64,000 nt of DNA from Methylobacterium oryzae. Its GTDB lineage: Bacteria; Pseudomonadota; Alphaproteobacteria; Rhizobiales; Beijerinckiaceae. The notes below the pieces were generated by a model, which was not told the DNA's origin, searched no databases, and worked only from the letters and a program-made list of their open reading frames with translations. Position 1 is the first letter of the stretch, and each line of letters starts with the position of its first letter. This document shows positions 42,902 to 52,526 of the stretch, one piece after another. The stretch spans positions 5,041,001-5,105,000 of the forward strand of contig NZ_CP090349.1 of assembly GCF_021398735.1 (NCBI RefSeq). The letters are read 5' to 3'. The translations under genes were made by a program, and so were the position numbers.

Positions 42902-44040
42902 GTCGGATGGACCACGCGGCGGAGGCCGGCGACCCGGTCGACGGGATCGTCCTCGATCAGGTCGAGCGGCTGCTCGCCCAGCACCTCACGCCGGCGCTGC
43001 TGGCGGCCTGCGACGGGGCCGCGGGCGCGACCGCAAGGGCGGCGGATCTCTGGCCGGCGGATCTCTGGACGGCGCTCGCCGAGAGCGGCCTGCCGCTGGC
43101 GCTGGTGCCCGAGGCGGAGGGCGGGATCGGTCTCGCCGCCACGACCGCGGCCCGGCTGATCCGGCGTTGCGGCCGGGCCGCCCTCCCCCTGCCCCTGCCG
43201 GAGACCGTCGCGGGCGCGGCGCTCTGGGCTGCCACGGGGGGACAGGTGGCCGAAGACGCCCTGTCGCTGGTCCCGGGCGGTGGCCCCGTGCGGATCGCGC
43301 CGCACGCGGAGGGGTTCGTCCTGGACGGCCGGGTCGCGCAGGTGCCCTGGGGCGGTTCGGTCGCGGCCCTGCTCCTTGACGCCGTCGACGCGGCCGGCAT
43401 CCCGCACCTCGTGCGGATCGCCGCGCCCGGGACGCTCCGCGACACGCACCACAACCTCGCCGGCGAGCCGCGTGACACCCTCGATCTGACCGGCTGCATC
43501 GTCCCGGCCGCCGACGTCCGGGCCGCGCCGGGCTGGGCTGCCGGAGCGGGGGCGCCGTCCGTCGAATCCGTCGGCGCCTGGGTCCGGGCGCAGCAGATGG
43601 TGGGCGCCCTGGAGACCTGCCTCGGCTCGGCCCTCGCTCACGCCCAGGAGCGGCAGCAATTCGGCCGGCCGCTCGCCAAGTTCCAGGCGATCCAGCACAT
43701 GCTGGCCGAGGCCGCGGGCCATGTCGCCGCCGCAACCGCAGCCGCCGACCTTGCCGCCGCCTGCTGGGGCGACCCGCGCTTCGTCCTCGCCACCGCCATC
43801 GCCAAGGCGCGCTGCGGCGAGGCGGCGGGCCACGTCGCGGCGATCGGCCACCAGATTCACGGGGCCATGGGCTTCACCCAGGAGCACCCGCTCCACCGCG
43901 CGACGCGGCGGCTGTGGTCCTGGCGCGACGAGTTCGGATCCGACGCCCTCTGGCAGGAGCGGATCGGGCGCGCGGTCTGCGCGGGCGGCGGCGCGGCCCT
44001 CTGGCCGATGCTGGTCCGGCTCCGGGGCGGCGCCGGCTGA
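42898..44040 (+). CDS. Acyl-CoA dehydrogenase, beta-like subunit
   Basis: A 380-aa, more divergent acyl-CoA dehydrogenase. The N-terminal and middle domains are degenerate (no MTEP/SEPxxGSD block is visible). The C-terminal helical domain is well kept (ERQQFGRPLAKFQAIQHMLA and HQIHGAMGFTQEHPLHRATR). This pattern is that of the small or beta subunit of a heteromeric enzyme. It is translationally coupled to the alpha-like gene by a 4-bp overlap. Confidence 0.88.
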   Translation: MSRMDHAAEAGDPVDGIVLDQVERLLAQHLTPALLAACDGAAGATARAADLWPADLWTALAESGLPLALVPEAEGGIGLAATTAARLIRRCGRAALPLPLPETVAGAALWAATGGQVAEDALSLVPGGGPVRIAPHAEGFVLDGRVAQVPWGGSVAALLLDAVDAAGIPHLVRIAAPGTLRDTHHNLAGEPRDTLDLTGCIVPAADVRAAPGWAAGAGAPSVESVGAWVRAQQMVGALETCLGSALAHAQERQQFGRPLAKFQAIQHMLAEAAGHVAAATAAADLAAACWGDPRFVLATAIAKARCGEAAGHVAAIGHQIHGAMGFTQEHPLHRATRRLWSWRDEFGSDALWQERIGRAVCAGGGAALWPMLVRLRGGAG

Positions 44041-44055
44041 GATGGGAGAACTGTT

Positions 44056-45312
44056 GTGCTGGATCACTCCGCCGAGACCCACCTCGCCGAGACGAACACG
44101 GCCGGCCCGCTCGCGGGCGTGCGGGTCGTCGACCTGACCAGCGTGATCATGGGGCCCTCGGCGACCCATATGCTGGCCGATCTCGGCGCCGACGTGATCA
44201 AGATCGAGACGCCGGAGGGCGATTCCTTCCGGCATTACCGGCCTGCCCGCGGCGCCGGGATGGGCGGCAACTTCCTGCACCTCAACCGCAACAAGCGCAG
44301 CGTCCGCCTCGACCTGAAGCGGCCGGCGGCGCGGGCCGCCCTCGACCGGCTGATCGCCACGGCCGACGTCCTCGTCCACTCCATGCGGCCCGACGCGATC
44401 CTGCGACTGGGCTACGGCTACGAGCGGGTGCGCGCACTCAGGCCCGACATCGTCTTCTGCGGCGCCTACGGGTTCGGGGCCGACGGCCCCTACGCCCATA
44501 AGGCGGCCTACGACGACCTGATCCAGGCGGGCTCGGGCCTCGCGGCGCTCCAGACCGCCGCGTACGGCCAGCCCGGCTACCTGCCCACGGTGCTGTGCGA
44601 CAAGATCGCCGGACAGGCCATCGCCTGCGCGATCCTCGCCGCCCTCTACGAGCGCCGGGCCGGCGGCGGCGGGCAGGCGGTCGAGGTGCCGATGTTCGAG
44701 ACCATGGTGGAGTTCAACTTCGTCGAGCACATGGTCGGCTACGCCTTCGAGCCGCCGCTCGGTCCGCCGGGCTTCAACCGGGTCCTGAGCCCGCGGCGCA
44801 AGCCCTACCGGACCCGGGACGGCCACGCCTGCATCCTGCCCTACTCGGACCGGAACTGGCGCGACTTCTTCATCCACACCGGCCGGCTCGAGTTCGTGGA
44901 TGACCCGCGCTTCGCGCCGCTCGCCGTGCGGGTCGAGAACATCGAGATCCTCTACGCGCTGGTCGAGGAGGAGGCGCCGCGCCGGACCACCGCCGAGTGG
45001 GTGGCATTTTGCGATTCGGTGAGCATCCCTTGCATGCCGGTCCTCGGCCTGGAGGACCTGCCGGAGGACGCGCACCTGAAGGCGGTGGGCTTCTTCGGCA
45101 GCGCCGAGCATCCGAGCGAGGGGCGCTACCGCACCATGCGCCGGCCGGTCTCGTTCAGCGGCAGCCGCTTCGCGATCCGCCGCCACGCCCCGCGGCTCGG
45201 CGAGCACACCGCCGAGGTCCTGGCCGAGGCCGGGCTCGAACCGGCCGAGATCGCCGCCCTGATGGACGCGCCGGACAAGCCCGACACCGCGCCCCTGGAG
45301 GCCGCCCGATGA
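44056..45312 (+). CDS. Family III CoA transferase (CaiB/BaiF)
   Basis: A 418-aa enzyme moving CoA between carboxylic acids. It has the N-terminal GVRVVDLTSVIMGPSATHML, the LGADVIKIETPEGD CoA-binding loop, and the catalytic Asp in AAYDDLIQAGSGLAAL. It should activate the acid imported by this cluster to its CoA ester for the dehydrogenase. It starts with a GTG at 44056 after GGGAG, 15 nt from the previous stop, and overlaps the next gene by 4 bp. Confidence 0.92.
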   Translation: MLDHSAETHLAETNTAGPLAGVRVVDLTSVIMGPSATHMLADLGADVIKIETPEGDSFRHYRPARGAGMGGNFLHLNRNKRSVRLDLKRPAARAALDRLIATADVLVHSMRPDAILRLGYGYERVRALRPDIVFCGAYGFGADGPYAHKAAYDDLIQAGSGLAALQTAAYGQPGYLPTVLCDKIAGQAIACAILAALYERRAGGGGQAVEVPMFETMVEFNFVEHMVGYAFEPPLGPPGFNRVLSPRRKPYRTRDGHACILPYSDRNWRDFFIHTGRLEFVDDPRFAPLAVRVENIEILYALVEEEAPRRTTAEWVAFCDSVSIPCMPVLGLEDLPEDAHLKAVGFFGSAEHPSEGRYRTMRRPVSFSGSRFAIRRHAPRLGEHTAEVLAEAGLEPAEIAALMDAPDKPDTAPLEAAR

Positions 45313-46112
45313 GTGCTGAAGCCGAGACACAGGACGCCGGCGAGGACCTGCTGTTCTCCGTCGCCGACGGGGTGGCGACCATCACGCTGAACCGGCCCGA
45401 GCGGAAGAACGCCTTCACCTTCCCGATGATCGAGGCCTGGACGGAGGCCCTGCAGCGCTGCCGCACCGACGCGGCGATCCGCGTCGTGGTGGTGACCGGC
45501 GCGGGCTCGGCCTTCTGCAGCGGCGGCGACATCGTCGAGATGGGCGAGCGCCTCGACCAGCCGCCGGCACGACGCAAGGAGGAGCTTTACGGGCGGATCC
45601 AGCGCATCCCGCTGACGCTGGAGGATCTCGACAAGCCGGTGATCGCCGCCCTGAACGGCGTGGCCACCGGCGCCGGCCTCGACCTCGCCCTGATGTGCGA
45701 CCTGCGCTACGCCGCGCAGAGCGCCCGCTTCGCCGAGACCTACGTGCGGGTCGGCCTCGTCCCCGGCGCGGGCGGCGCCCATTTCCTGCCCCGCCTCGTC
45801 GGGACCGCGAAGGCGCTGGAGCTGTTCTTCACCGGCGATTTCGTCGACGCCGACGAGGCCCTGCGGATCGGTCTCGTCAACGGCGTCCACGCCGACGCGG
45901 ACCTGAGCCCGGCCGTGGCGGCGCTGGCGCGGAGGATCGCCAAGGCGCCGCCGCTGACGCTGAGCCTGATCAAGCGCGCGGTCTACCAGGGCATGCGCAA
46001 CGACCTGCGCACCAACCTAGACCTGATCTCCTCCCACTACGCCGTCGTCACCGCGACGCCCGAGCATCGGGAGGCCGTGCAGGCTTTCATCGGGGCGCGC
46101 GACAGGACCTGA
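45309..46112 (+). CDS. Enoyl-CoA hydratase/isomerase (crotonase) family protein
   Basis: A 267-aa crotonase-fold enzyme with the oxyanion-hole loops SAFCSGGDIVEM and GVATGAGLDLALMCDLRYA and the FAETYVRVGLVPGAGG block. By alignment to rat hydratase, the two catalytic glutamates (144 and 164) correspond to Asp (in GAGLD) and Tyr (in AETYV). Simple hydration is therefore doubtful; isomerase, hydrolase or lyase chemistry is possible. Start ATG 45309 overlaps the CoA-transferase stop. Confidence 0.88.
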   Translation: MSAEAETQDAGEDLLFSVADGVATITLNRPERKNAFTFPMIEAWTEALQRCRTDAAIRVVVVTGAGSAFCSGGDIVEMGERLDQPPARRKEELYGRIQRIPLTLEDLDKPVIAALNGVATGAGLDLALMCDLRYAAQSARFAETYVRVGLVPGAGGAHFLPRLVGTAKALELFFTGDFVDADEALRIGLVNGVHADADLSPAVAALARRIAKAPPLTLSLIKRAVYQGMRNDLRTNLDLISSHYAVVTATPEHREAVQAFIGARDRT

Positions 46113-46281
46113 CGCGTCGGGCCCCGGTCCCATTGCCGCCCGCATCAAGACCGAAACGTTTGTGCGGGCGACATCTTCCCCCCGGCGTCGCACTTTCGCG
46201 CTTGTCGCCACCGCGCTCACCTGCAAGTCTATCCAAAATTCAATCCGCGCAACGACGCGGGCTCAGGTCTGGGAGGACGCG

Positions 46282-47283
46282 ATGACGGCTCGGATACTCG
46301 GTGCGCTCGTGTGTGCGCTCGCCTTCGTCACGCCGGCCGCGGCGCAGAGCCCCATCGTCATCAAGTTCAGCCACGTCACCACCACCGACACGCCCAAGGG
46401 CCAGGGCGCCGAGCGGTTCAAGCAGCTCGCCGAGGAGCGCACCAAGGGTGCGGTCAAGGTCGAGATCTACCCCAACAGCACGCTCTACAAGGACAAGGAG
46501 GAGGTGGAGATGCTCCAGCTTGGCGCCGTGCAGATGCTGGCGCCGTCCACGAGCAAGTTCGGGCCCCTCGGCGTGAAGGAGTTCGAGGCCTTCGACCTGC
46601 CCTACATCTTCCCCAACGAGCAGGTGCTGCGGCGCGTCCAGGACGGGCCGATCGGCCAGGGCCTGTTCAAGAAGCTCGAGACCAAGGGGATCAAGGGGCT
46701 CGGCTACTGGGACAATGGCTTCAAGATCCTCACCGCCAACAAGCCGATGCACGCCCCCGAGGACGTGAAGGGCCTGAAGTTCCGGATCCAGTCCTCGAAG
46801 GTTCTGGAGGCGCAGTTCAAGCAGCTCGGGGCGCTGCCGCAGGTGCTCGCCTTCTCCGAACTCTACCAGGCGCTGCAGACCGGCGTGGTCGACGGCCAGG
46901 AGAACCCGCCGTCGAACGTGACGACCCAGAAGCTCAACGAGGTGCAGAAGCACGCCACGCTGACCTATCACGGCTACATCGGCTACGCGGTCATCGTGAA
47001 CAAGGGCTTCTGGGACGGGCTGCCGGCCGACATCCGCACGACGCTCGAGGGCGCCATCAAGGACGCGACCGCCTACGAGCACGAGATCGCCGACAAGCAG
47101 AACGAGAAGGCGCTCGCCGACATCCGCGCCACCGGCAAGACCGAGGTGTACACGCCGACCGAGGCCGAGAACGCCGCGTGGCGCAAGGCCCTGGCGCCGG
47201 TCCAGCGCGAGATGGCCTCCCGCGTCGGCAAGGATCTGGTCGCGGCGCTGAACAAGGAAGCCGAGGCGGCGCCGAACAACTGA
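46282..47283 (+). CDS. dctP: TRAP transporter substrate-binding protein DctP
   Basis: A 333-aa periplasmic protein. The signal peptide is LGALVCALAFVTPAAAQ. The mature part begins SPIVIKFSHVTTTDTPKGQG, with KFRIQSSKVLEAQFKQLGA containing the conserved Arg that binds the carboxylate of the ligand, then FSELYQALQTGVVDGQENPP. It delivers an organic acid to the DctQM pair. SD GGGAGGA precedes the ATG at 46282. The 169-nt gap from the crotonase gene may hold its own promoter. Confidence 0.93.
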   Translation: MTARILGALVCALAFVTPAAAQSPIVIKFSHVTTTDTPKGQGAERFKQLAEERTKGAVKVEIYPNSTLYKDKEEVEMLQLGAVQMLAPSTSKFGPLGVKEFEAFDLPYIFPNEQVLRRVQDGPIGQGLFKKLETKGIKGLGYWDNGFKILTANKPMHAPEDVKGLKFRIQSSKVLEAQFKQLGALPQVLAFSELYQALQTGVVDGQENPPSNVTTQKLNEVQKHATLTYHGYIGYAVIVNKGFWDGLPADIRTTLEGAIKDATAYEHEIADKQNEKALADIRATGKTEVYTPTEAENAAWRKALAPVQREMASRVGKDLVAALNKEAEAAPNN

Positions 47284-47308
47284 TCCCGCCGCCGCGCCCG
47301 GACCGACC

Positions 47309-47896
47309 ATGTTGCTGAAACTGCTCGATCGGCTCGAAGAGGTGCTGATCGGAACCCTGATGGCGGCCGCGACCGTCATCACCTTCGCCACGGTGGTGCA
47401 CCGGTTCCTCTCCGGCATCCCGGCGCTGCAGGACTACACCGACCGGATCGACTTCGGCTGGTCACAGGAACTGTGCATCTACATGTTCATCTGGGTCGCG
47501 AAGTTCGGCGCGGCCTACGGCGTGCGCACCGGCATCCACGTCGGCGTCGACGTGCTGGTCAACCGCCTGCCGCCGGGCGCGCGCCGGGTGATGGTCCTGG
47601 TCAGCCTCGCGGCGGGCGCGCTGTTCACCGGGATCGTCGGCACGCTCGGCACGAACTTCGTCTGGCGCATCGGCCACACCGACCAGACGACGCCCGACAT
47701 GGAGATCCCGGTCTGGATCGTCTACCTCGCGATCCCGCTCGGCTCCTACCTGATGTGCTTCCGCTTCCTGCAGGTCGCGTGGAGCTACTGGAAGACCGGG
47801 CACCTGCCCGCCCGCGACCACGCCCATGTCGACGGCGTCCCGACCGTCGAGGGCGTCGACCCGATCCAGCTCGGCCGCGAGGGAGGCCCCGCATGA
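47309..47896 (+). CDS. dctQ: TRAP transporter small membrane subunit DctQ
   Basis: A 195-aa protein with four membrane helices; SQELCIYMFIWVAKFGAAYG and RTGIHVGVDVLV are the typical DctQ block. The C-terminus is an extended soluble tail of about 40 residues. It starts 25 nt after dctP and overlaps dctM by 4 bp. Confidence 0.92.
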   Translation: MLLKLLDRLEEVLIGTLMAAATVITFATVVHRFLSGIPALQDYTDRIDFGWSQELCIYMFIWVAKFGAAYGVRTGIHVGVDVLVNRLPPGARRVMVLVSLAAGALFTGIVGTLGTNFVWRIGHTDQTTPDMEIPVWIVYLAIPLGSYLMCFRFLQVAWSYWKTGHLPARDHAHVDGVPTVEGVDPIQLGREGGPA

Positions 47897-49176
47897 GCGG
47901 CCTGATCATCTTCGGGCTGCTCATCGCCCTCATGCTCACCGGCATGCCGATCTCAATTGCGCTCGGCCTGACGGTGCTGACCTTCCTATTCACCCTCACG
48001 CAGGTGCCGATCGAGAGCGTCGCGCTCAAGCTGTTCACCGGGATCGAGAACTTCTCGATCATGGCGATCCCGTTCTTCATCCTCGCCGGCAACTTCCTGG
48101 CCCATGGCGGCGTGGCGCGGCGGATGATCGCCTTCACGACCTCCCTCGTCGGGCACTGGCCGGGCGGCCTCGGCCTCGCCGGCGTGGTCGCCTGCGCGCT
48201 GTTCGCCGCCGTGTCGGGGTCCAGCGTGGCGACCGTGGTGGCGATCGGCTCGATCATCCTGCCCGCCATGGTGGCGGAGGGCTACCCACGGCGCTTCGGC
48301 GCCGGGGTGATCACCACCTCGGGGGCGCTCGGCATCCTCGTGCCGCCCTCGATCATCCTCGTGCTCTACGGGGTGTCGACGAATTCCTCGATCGGCAACC
48401 TGTTCCTCGCCGGTGTGATGCCCGGAATCGTCCTGTCGGCGATGCTGGCGAGCGTCACCTTCGTCATCGCCAAGCGCCGCGGCTATCCGCGCATGCCGAA
48501 GGCGTCCTGGGCCGAGCGCCTGCGCGCCTTCCGCGAGAGCGCCTGGGGCCTGTTCCTCGTGGTGATGGTGATCGGCGGCATCTACGCCGGCACCTTCACC
48601 CCGACCGAGGCGGCCGCGACGGCGGCCGTCTACGCCTTCGTCATCGCGGTGTTCGTCTACCGGGACCTGAAGCTGTCGGACGTGCCCCGCGTGCTCCTCG
48701 CGTCCGCCAACATGAGCGCGATGCTGCTCTACATCATCACCAACGCGGTGCTGTTCTCGTTCCTGATGACGTCGGAGAACATCCCGCAGACGATGGCGGC
48801 GTGGCTGATCGCCATGAACTTCAGCCCGCTGGTCTTCCTGCTCGTCGTCAACATCATCCTGCTGATCGCCGGCAACGTGATGGAGCCGTCCTCGATCCTG
48901 CTGATCATGGCGCCGATCCTGTTCCCGATCGCGGTCAAGCTCGGGATCGACCCGATCCATTTCGGGATCATCATGGCGGTCAACATGGAGGTCGGCCTGT
49001 GCCACCCGCCGGTCGGGCTCAACCTCTACGTGGCGAGCGGGATCGCCCATATGGGCATCTCCGAGCTGACCGTCGCGGTGCTGCCCTGGCTGCTGACGAT
49101 GCTGGCCTTCCTGGTCCTGGTGACCTACTGGCCCGCCCTGTCCCTGTGGCTCCCGCGGGCGCTCGGGGCGATGTGA
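47893..49176 (+). CDS. dctM: TRAP transporter large permease DctM
   Basis: A 427-aa sodium-coupled permease with 12 or so helices. Hallmarks are AIPFFILAGNFLAHGGVARR, AAVSGSSVATVVAIGSI, ILVPPSIILVLYGV, AGNVMEPSSILLIMAPI and VNMEVGLCHPPVGLNLYV. It completes DctPQM, which imports a carboxylate using the sodium gradient and no ATP. The operon order P-Q-M with coupled starts is standard. Confidence 0.95.
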   Translation: MSGLIIFGLLIALMLTGMPISIALGLTVLTFLFTLTQVPIESVALKLFTGIENFSIMAIPFFILAGNFLAHGGVARRMIAFTTSLVGHWPGGLGLAGVVACALFAAVSGSSVATVVAIGSIILPAMVAEGYPRRFGAGVITTSGALGILVPPSIILVLYGVSTNSSIGNLFLAGVMPGIVLSAMLASVTFVIAKRRGYPRMPKASWAERLRAFRESAWGLFLVVMVIGGIYAGTFTPTEAAATAAVYAFVIAVFVYRDLKLSDVPRVLLASANMSAMLLYIITNAVLFSFLMTSENIPQTMAAWLIAMNFSPLVFLLVVNIILLIAGNVMEPSSILLIMAPILFPIAVKLGIDPIHFGIIMAVNMEVGLCHPPVGLNLYVASGIAHMGISELTVAVLPWLLTMLAFLVLVTYWPALSLWLPRALGAM

Positions 49177-49220
49177 CGGCCTGACGACCGGCGGAAGGAT
49201 CCGATCGTCACGCTCGGCGC

Positions 49221-49249
49221 CGGGACGGCCGCTCCGGGCGCCCGTCCCG
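49221..49249. terminator. Hairpin between convergent dctM and glpT
   Basis: Arms CGGGACGG and CCGTCCCG with a 13-nt loop, in the 134-bp gap between convergent genes. No U-tract is visible; a terminator role is inferred. Confidence 0.45.
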
Positions 49250-49310
49250 ATCGCACCGGCACGGGCCGGCAGGAAGCCTGAGCATCCCTGCCGCCCCCGG
49301 GAACCGCCGC

Positions 49311-50651
49311 TCAGGCAGGCTGCGCGACCGCGGTGCTGCTGTGCCGCAGGGTCAGCGACAGGCAGACGATGGCGAGGACGCAGGCCGCCAGCAGGAGAAT
49401 GAAGCAGCCGTTCCAGCCGTAATGGTCGGTCGTGTAGCCGACCAGCGCGCTCGCCGCGACGGAGCCGCCGAGATACCCGAACAGGCCCGTGAAGCCCGCC
49501 GCCGTCCCGGCCGCCTTCTTCGGCACGAGCTCGAGGGCCTGGAGGCCGATCAGCATCACCGGCCCGTAGATCAGGAAGCCGATGCAGATCAGGGCCGCGA
49601 GGTCGACGCCCGGATTACCCTCGGGATTGAGCCAGTAGACCAGCGTCGCCGCCATGACGCCGAACATGAACACCACGCCCGTCGCGCCCCGGTTGCCACG
49701 GAACAGCTTGTCGGACAGCCAGCCGCAGAGAAGGGTACCGGGAATGCCGGCCCACTCGTAGAGGAAGTAGGCCCAGGAGGTCTTGTCGACCGAGAAGTGC
49801 TTGGCCTCCTTCAGGTAGGTCGGCGCCCAGTCCAGCACGCCGTAGCGGAGCAGGTAGACGAAGACGTTGGCGAAGGCGATGTACCAGAGCATCCGGTTCT
49901 TCAGCACGTGCTCGACGAAGATCTCGCGCGTGGAGAACTCGCGCTCGTGGTTCGCGTCGTAGCCGTCCGGATAATCGTCCTTCCAGGCTTCCACGGAGGG
50001 CAGCCCGCAGGATTGCGGCGTGTCGCGCATGGTGATGAAGGCGAAGACCGCGACGCCGAGCGCCACGGCGGCGGGCACGTAGAACGCCGCGTGCCAGTCG
50101 TTGAACCAGGCCAAGCCGAGCAGGAAGAGCGGGCCGATCAGGCCACCGCCGACATTGTGCGCCACGTTCCAGACCGAGACGACGCCGCCGCGCTCCTTCT
50201 GGGACCACCAGTGCACCATCGTGCGGCCGCTCGGCGGCCAACCCATGCCCTGGAACCAGCCGTTGAGGAACAGCAGCACGAACATGATGCCGACGCTGGA
50301 GGTCGCCCAGGGCACGAAGCCGAACAGGAACATCACCAGCGCCGAGAGCACGAGGCCAATCGGCAGGAAGTAGCGCGGGTTGGAGCGGTCCGAGACCATG
50401 CCCATCAGGAACTTGGACAGGCCGTACGCGATGGCGACGGCGGAGAGCGCGGTGCCGAGCTCACCGCGGCTGTAGCCCTGCTCGACGAGGTAGGGCATCG
50501 CCAGCGAGAAGTTCTTGCGCAGAAGGTAATAGCCCGCATAGCCGAGAAAGATGCCCGCGAAGATCTGCCAGCGCAGCTTGCGGTAGGTCGGATCGACGCG
50601 ATCCGTCTGAATGGGTGGCCTGTGGGCCGCGGGAGCGAGAAAGCCGATCAT
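49311..50651 (-). CDS. glpT: Glycerol-3-phosphate transporter GlpT
   Basis: A 446-aa MFS antiporter exchanging glycerol-3-phosphate for phosphate. [20 protein letters not shown] and [20 protein letters not shown] match E. coli GlpT closely, including the Arg of TM1 that binds phosphate. [20 protein letters not shown] is another family hallmark. Length is as in E. coli (452). It lies 256 nt downstream of glpD on the same strand, with glpR upstream of both. Confidence 0.95.
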   Translation of the reverse strand: MIGFLAPAAHRPPIQTDRVDPTYRKLRWQIFAGIFLGYAGYYLLRKNFSLAMPYLVEQGYSRGELGTALSAVAIAYGLSKFLMGMVSDRSNPRYFLPIGLVLSALVMFLFGFVPWATSSVGIMFVLLFLNGWFQGMGWPPSGRTMVHWWSQKERGGVVSVWNVAHNVGGGLIGPLFLLGLAWFNDWHAAFYVPAAVALGVAVFAFITMRDTPQSCGLPSVEAWKDDYPDGYDANHEREFSTREIFVEHVLKNRMLWYIAFANVFVYLLRYGVLDWAPTYLKEAKHFSVDKTSWAYFLYEWAGIPGTLLCGWLSDKLFRGNRGATGVVFMFGVMAATLVYWLNPEGNPGVDLAALICIGFLIYGPVMLIGLQALELVPKKAAGTAAGFTGLFGYLGGSVAASALVGYTTDHYGWNGCFILLLAACVLAIVCLSLTLRHSSTAVAQPA

Positions 50652-50907
50652 GGCGCGCCTTGGTGCTTGAGACCGCGGATGGACCCGGGCTCATCCCGGG
50701 CGCATCTCGGATTGGACGGGGTGCTGAGGTGCCGCACTCAGCGTCGTGCCGTATCGGCGCGCCGACGCGCGATCCGCGCGTCCGGTCTCGACCTGTGGCG
50801 ATGGTGGACGGCATGGTCCGGTCGCGGCATCGTTTCCTCCTGTGATGCGGCGCCTCTCCGGCTCGGCCGGGTCGCCGTCTCTCGGTCTCGGTGCGTCCTT
50901 GCCGGTC

Positions 50908-52413
50908 TCAGACGGCGGCGGCCATCGCGCCGTCGGTGCGGCCGGTCATGGCCGCGATCCGCGCTCGGAGCGCCGCGACCTCGTCGGGCGAGAAGGCGAG
51001 ACCGAGCTTCGACCGGCGCCAGAGAACATCCTCGGCGGTGCGGGCCCATTCCCGGTCCATCATCCAGCGCAGCTCGCCCTCGTGGAGGCCGTGTCCCAGA
51101 TCGGGTCCCAGATTCGAGGCGATGCGCAGCGCGTCCGTCCCGTAGGCGGCCACCATGCGCTGGACCGTGGCGGCGCCGAGCCGGGGCGCGGTGCGGGCGA
51201 GGCGCGCCTCGAGCTCGGCCACCCCGTCCACCGGGAAGTCGCCGCCCGGCAGCGCGGCGGCTCCGGTCCACGAGCGGCCGCGCGCCCCGAGGCGCTGGCC
51301 GATCTCCTTCAGGGCATCCTCGGCCAGCTTGCGGTAGGTGGTGATCTTGCCGCCGAAGATGTTCAGCACCGCCGCCTCGCCGGCCGCGCCGTCCGTCTTC
51401 AGCACGTAGTCGCGCGTCGCCTCCTGCGCCGCGGAGGCGTGATCGTCGTAGAGGGGGCGCACCCCCGAGAAGGTCCAGACGATGTCCTCCCGGCGAAGCG
51501 GCGTCGCGAAGTACTCGCTGGCGGCGCTCAGGAGATACGCGGTCTCCTCCTCGGTGATCGCCGCGTCGGCGGGATCGCCGGAGAAGTCACGGTCCGTCGT
51601 GCCGACGAGCGTCGTGTCGTTCGCGTAGGGGATCGCGAAGATGATGCGCCCGTCCGCGTTCTGGAAGATGAAGGCCCGGTCGTGGTCGTAGAGCTTGCGC
51701 ATCACGATGTGCGAGCCCTGCACGAGGCGCACGTGCTTGGCCTCGCTCCGGCCGAGCGGCCCCTGGATCACCCGGTCGACCCAGGGGCCGGCCGCGTTGA
51801 CGAGGAAGCGCGCGGCGATCTCCTCCTCGCGGCCGGTCCGAAGCTCGCGCCGGACGATGCGCCAGAGATCGCCCTCGCGCCGGACCGAGACGACGCGGGT
51901 CCCCACCGCGATCTCGGCGCCCCGCGCCTCGGCGTCGCGCGCGTTGAGCACCACCAGGCGCGTGTCGTCGACGCGCGCGTCCGAGTACTCGAAGCCGCGC
52001 CGGAACTCGGATTTGAGCGGGGCGCCGATGGGGCCGGAGAGGTCCACGGGGCGCGTGCCGGGCAGGCGCTTGCGGCCGCCGAGATGGTCATAGAGGAATA
52101 GGCCGATCCGCAGCAGCCAGGCCGGACGCAGGCCCGCGTGGAGCGGCAGGACGAAGCGCAGCGGGCGCACGATGTGGGGCGCGATCCCCCAGAGCACCTC
52201 GCGCTCGGCCAGCGCCTCCCGCACGAGGCGGAACTCGTAGTGCTCCAGGTAGCGCAGACCGCCGTGGATCAGCTTGGTCGACCATGACGAGGTGCCGCTG
52301 CCCAGGTCATTCTGCTCGGTCAGCGACACCGAGTATCCCCGGCCGGCCGCGTCCCGCGCGATGCCGCAACCGTTGATCCCCCCGCCGATGACGGCAACGT
52401 CGAACGTCCGCAT
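50908..52413 (-). CDS. glpD: Glycerol-3-phosphate dehydrogenase, aerobic (FAD)
   Basis: A 501-aa peripheral membrane flavoprotein oxidising glycerol-3-phosphate to dihydroxyacetone phosphate and passing electrons to quinone. The FAD motif is DVAVIGGGINGCGIARDAAG. SSWSTKLIHGGLRYLEHYEF and VGTTDRDFSGDPADAAITEE follow in GlpD order. It is preceded by CGAAACC repeats that overlap the 3' end of glpR, so GlpR control is likely. Confidence 0.95.
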   Translation of the reverse strand: MRTFDVAVIGGGINGCGIARDAAGRGYSVSLTEQNDLGSGTSSWSTKLIHGGLRYLEHYEFRLVREALAEREVLWGIAPHIVRPLRFVLPLHAGLRPAWLLRIGLFLYDHLGGRKRLPGTRPVDLSGPIGAPLKSEFRRGFEYSDARVDDTRLVVLNARDAEARGAEIAVGTRVVSVRREGDLWRIVRRELRTGREEEIAARFLVNAAGPWVDRVIQGPLGRSEAKHVRLVQGSHIVMRKLYDHDRAFIFQNADGRIIFAIPYANDTTLVGTTDRDFSGDPADAAITEEETAYLLSAASEYFATPLRREDIVWTFSGVRPLYDDHASAAQEATRDYVLKTDGAAGEAAVLNIFGGKITTYRKLAEDALKEIGQRLGARGRSWTGAAALPGGDFPVDGVAELEARLARTAPRLGAATVQRMVAAYGTDALRIASNLGPDLGHGLHEGELRWMMDREWARTAEDVLWRRSKLGLAFSPDEVAALRARIAAMTGRTDGAMAAAV

Positions 52414-52475
52414 GATCCTCCCCCTCTCGTGCCGCGGCGTCGGACGCGCGGCTGCGAAAGCAGAGGAATTGAATA

Positions 52476-52526
52476 CGAAACCAAAGGAAAGTCAATCGAA
52501 ACCGATACGCTCAGCGACCGGTTTCG
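52476..52526. promoter_or_regulatory. Putative GlpR operator array upstream of glpD
   Basis: Three half-sites: CGAAACC at 52476-52482, CGAAACCG at 52497-52504 and inverted CGGTTTCG at 52519-52526. Spacings of 21 and 22 bp put them on the same face of the helix. The last two form a 9-bp inverted repeat (with one flanking T/A pair) that runs into the last glpR codons. DeoR/GlpR proteins bind repeated short sites of this kind. Confidence 0.65.

Noticed and set aside
45309..46112. Ordinary enoyl-CoA hydratase
   Set aside because: Both catalytic glutamate positions are replaced, so I keep only the superfamily name.
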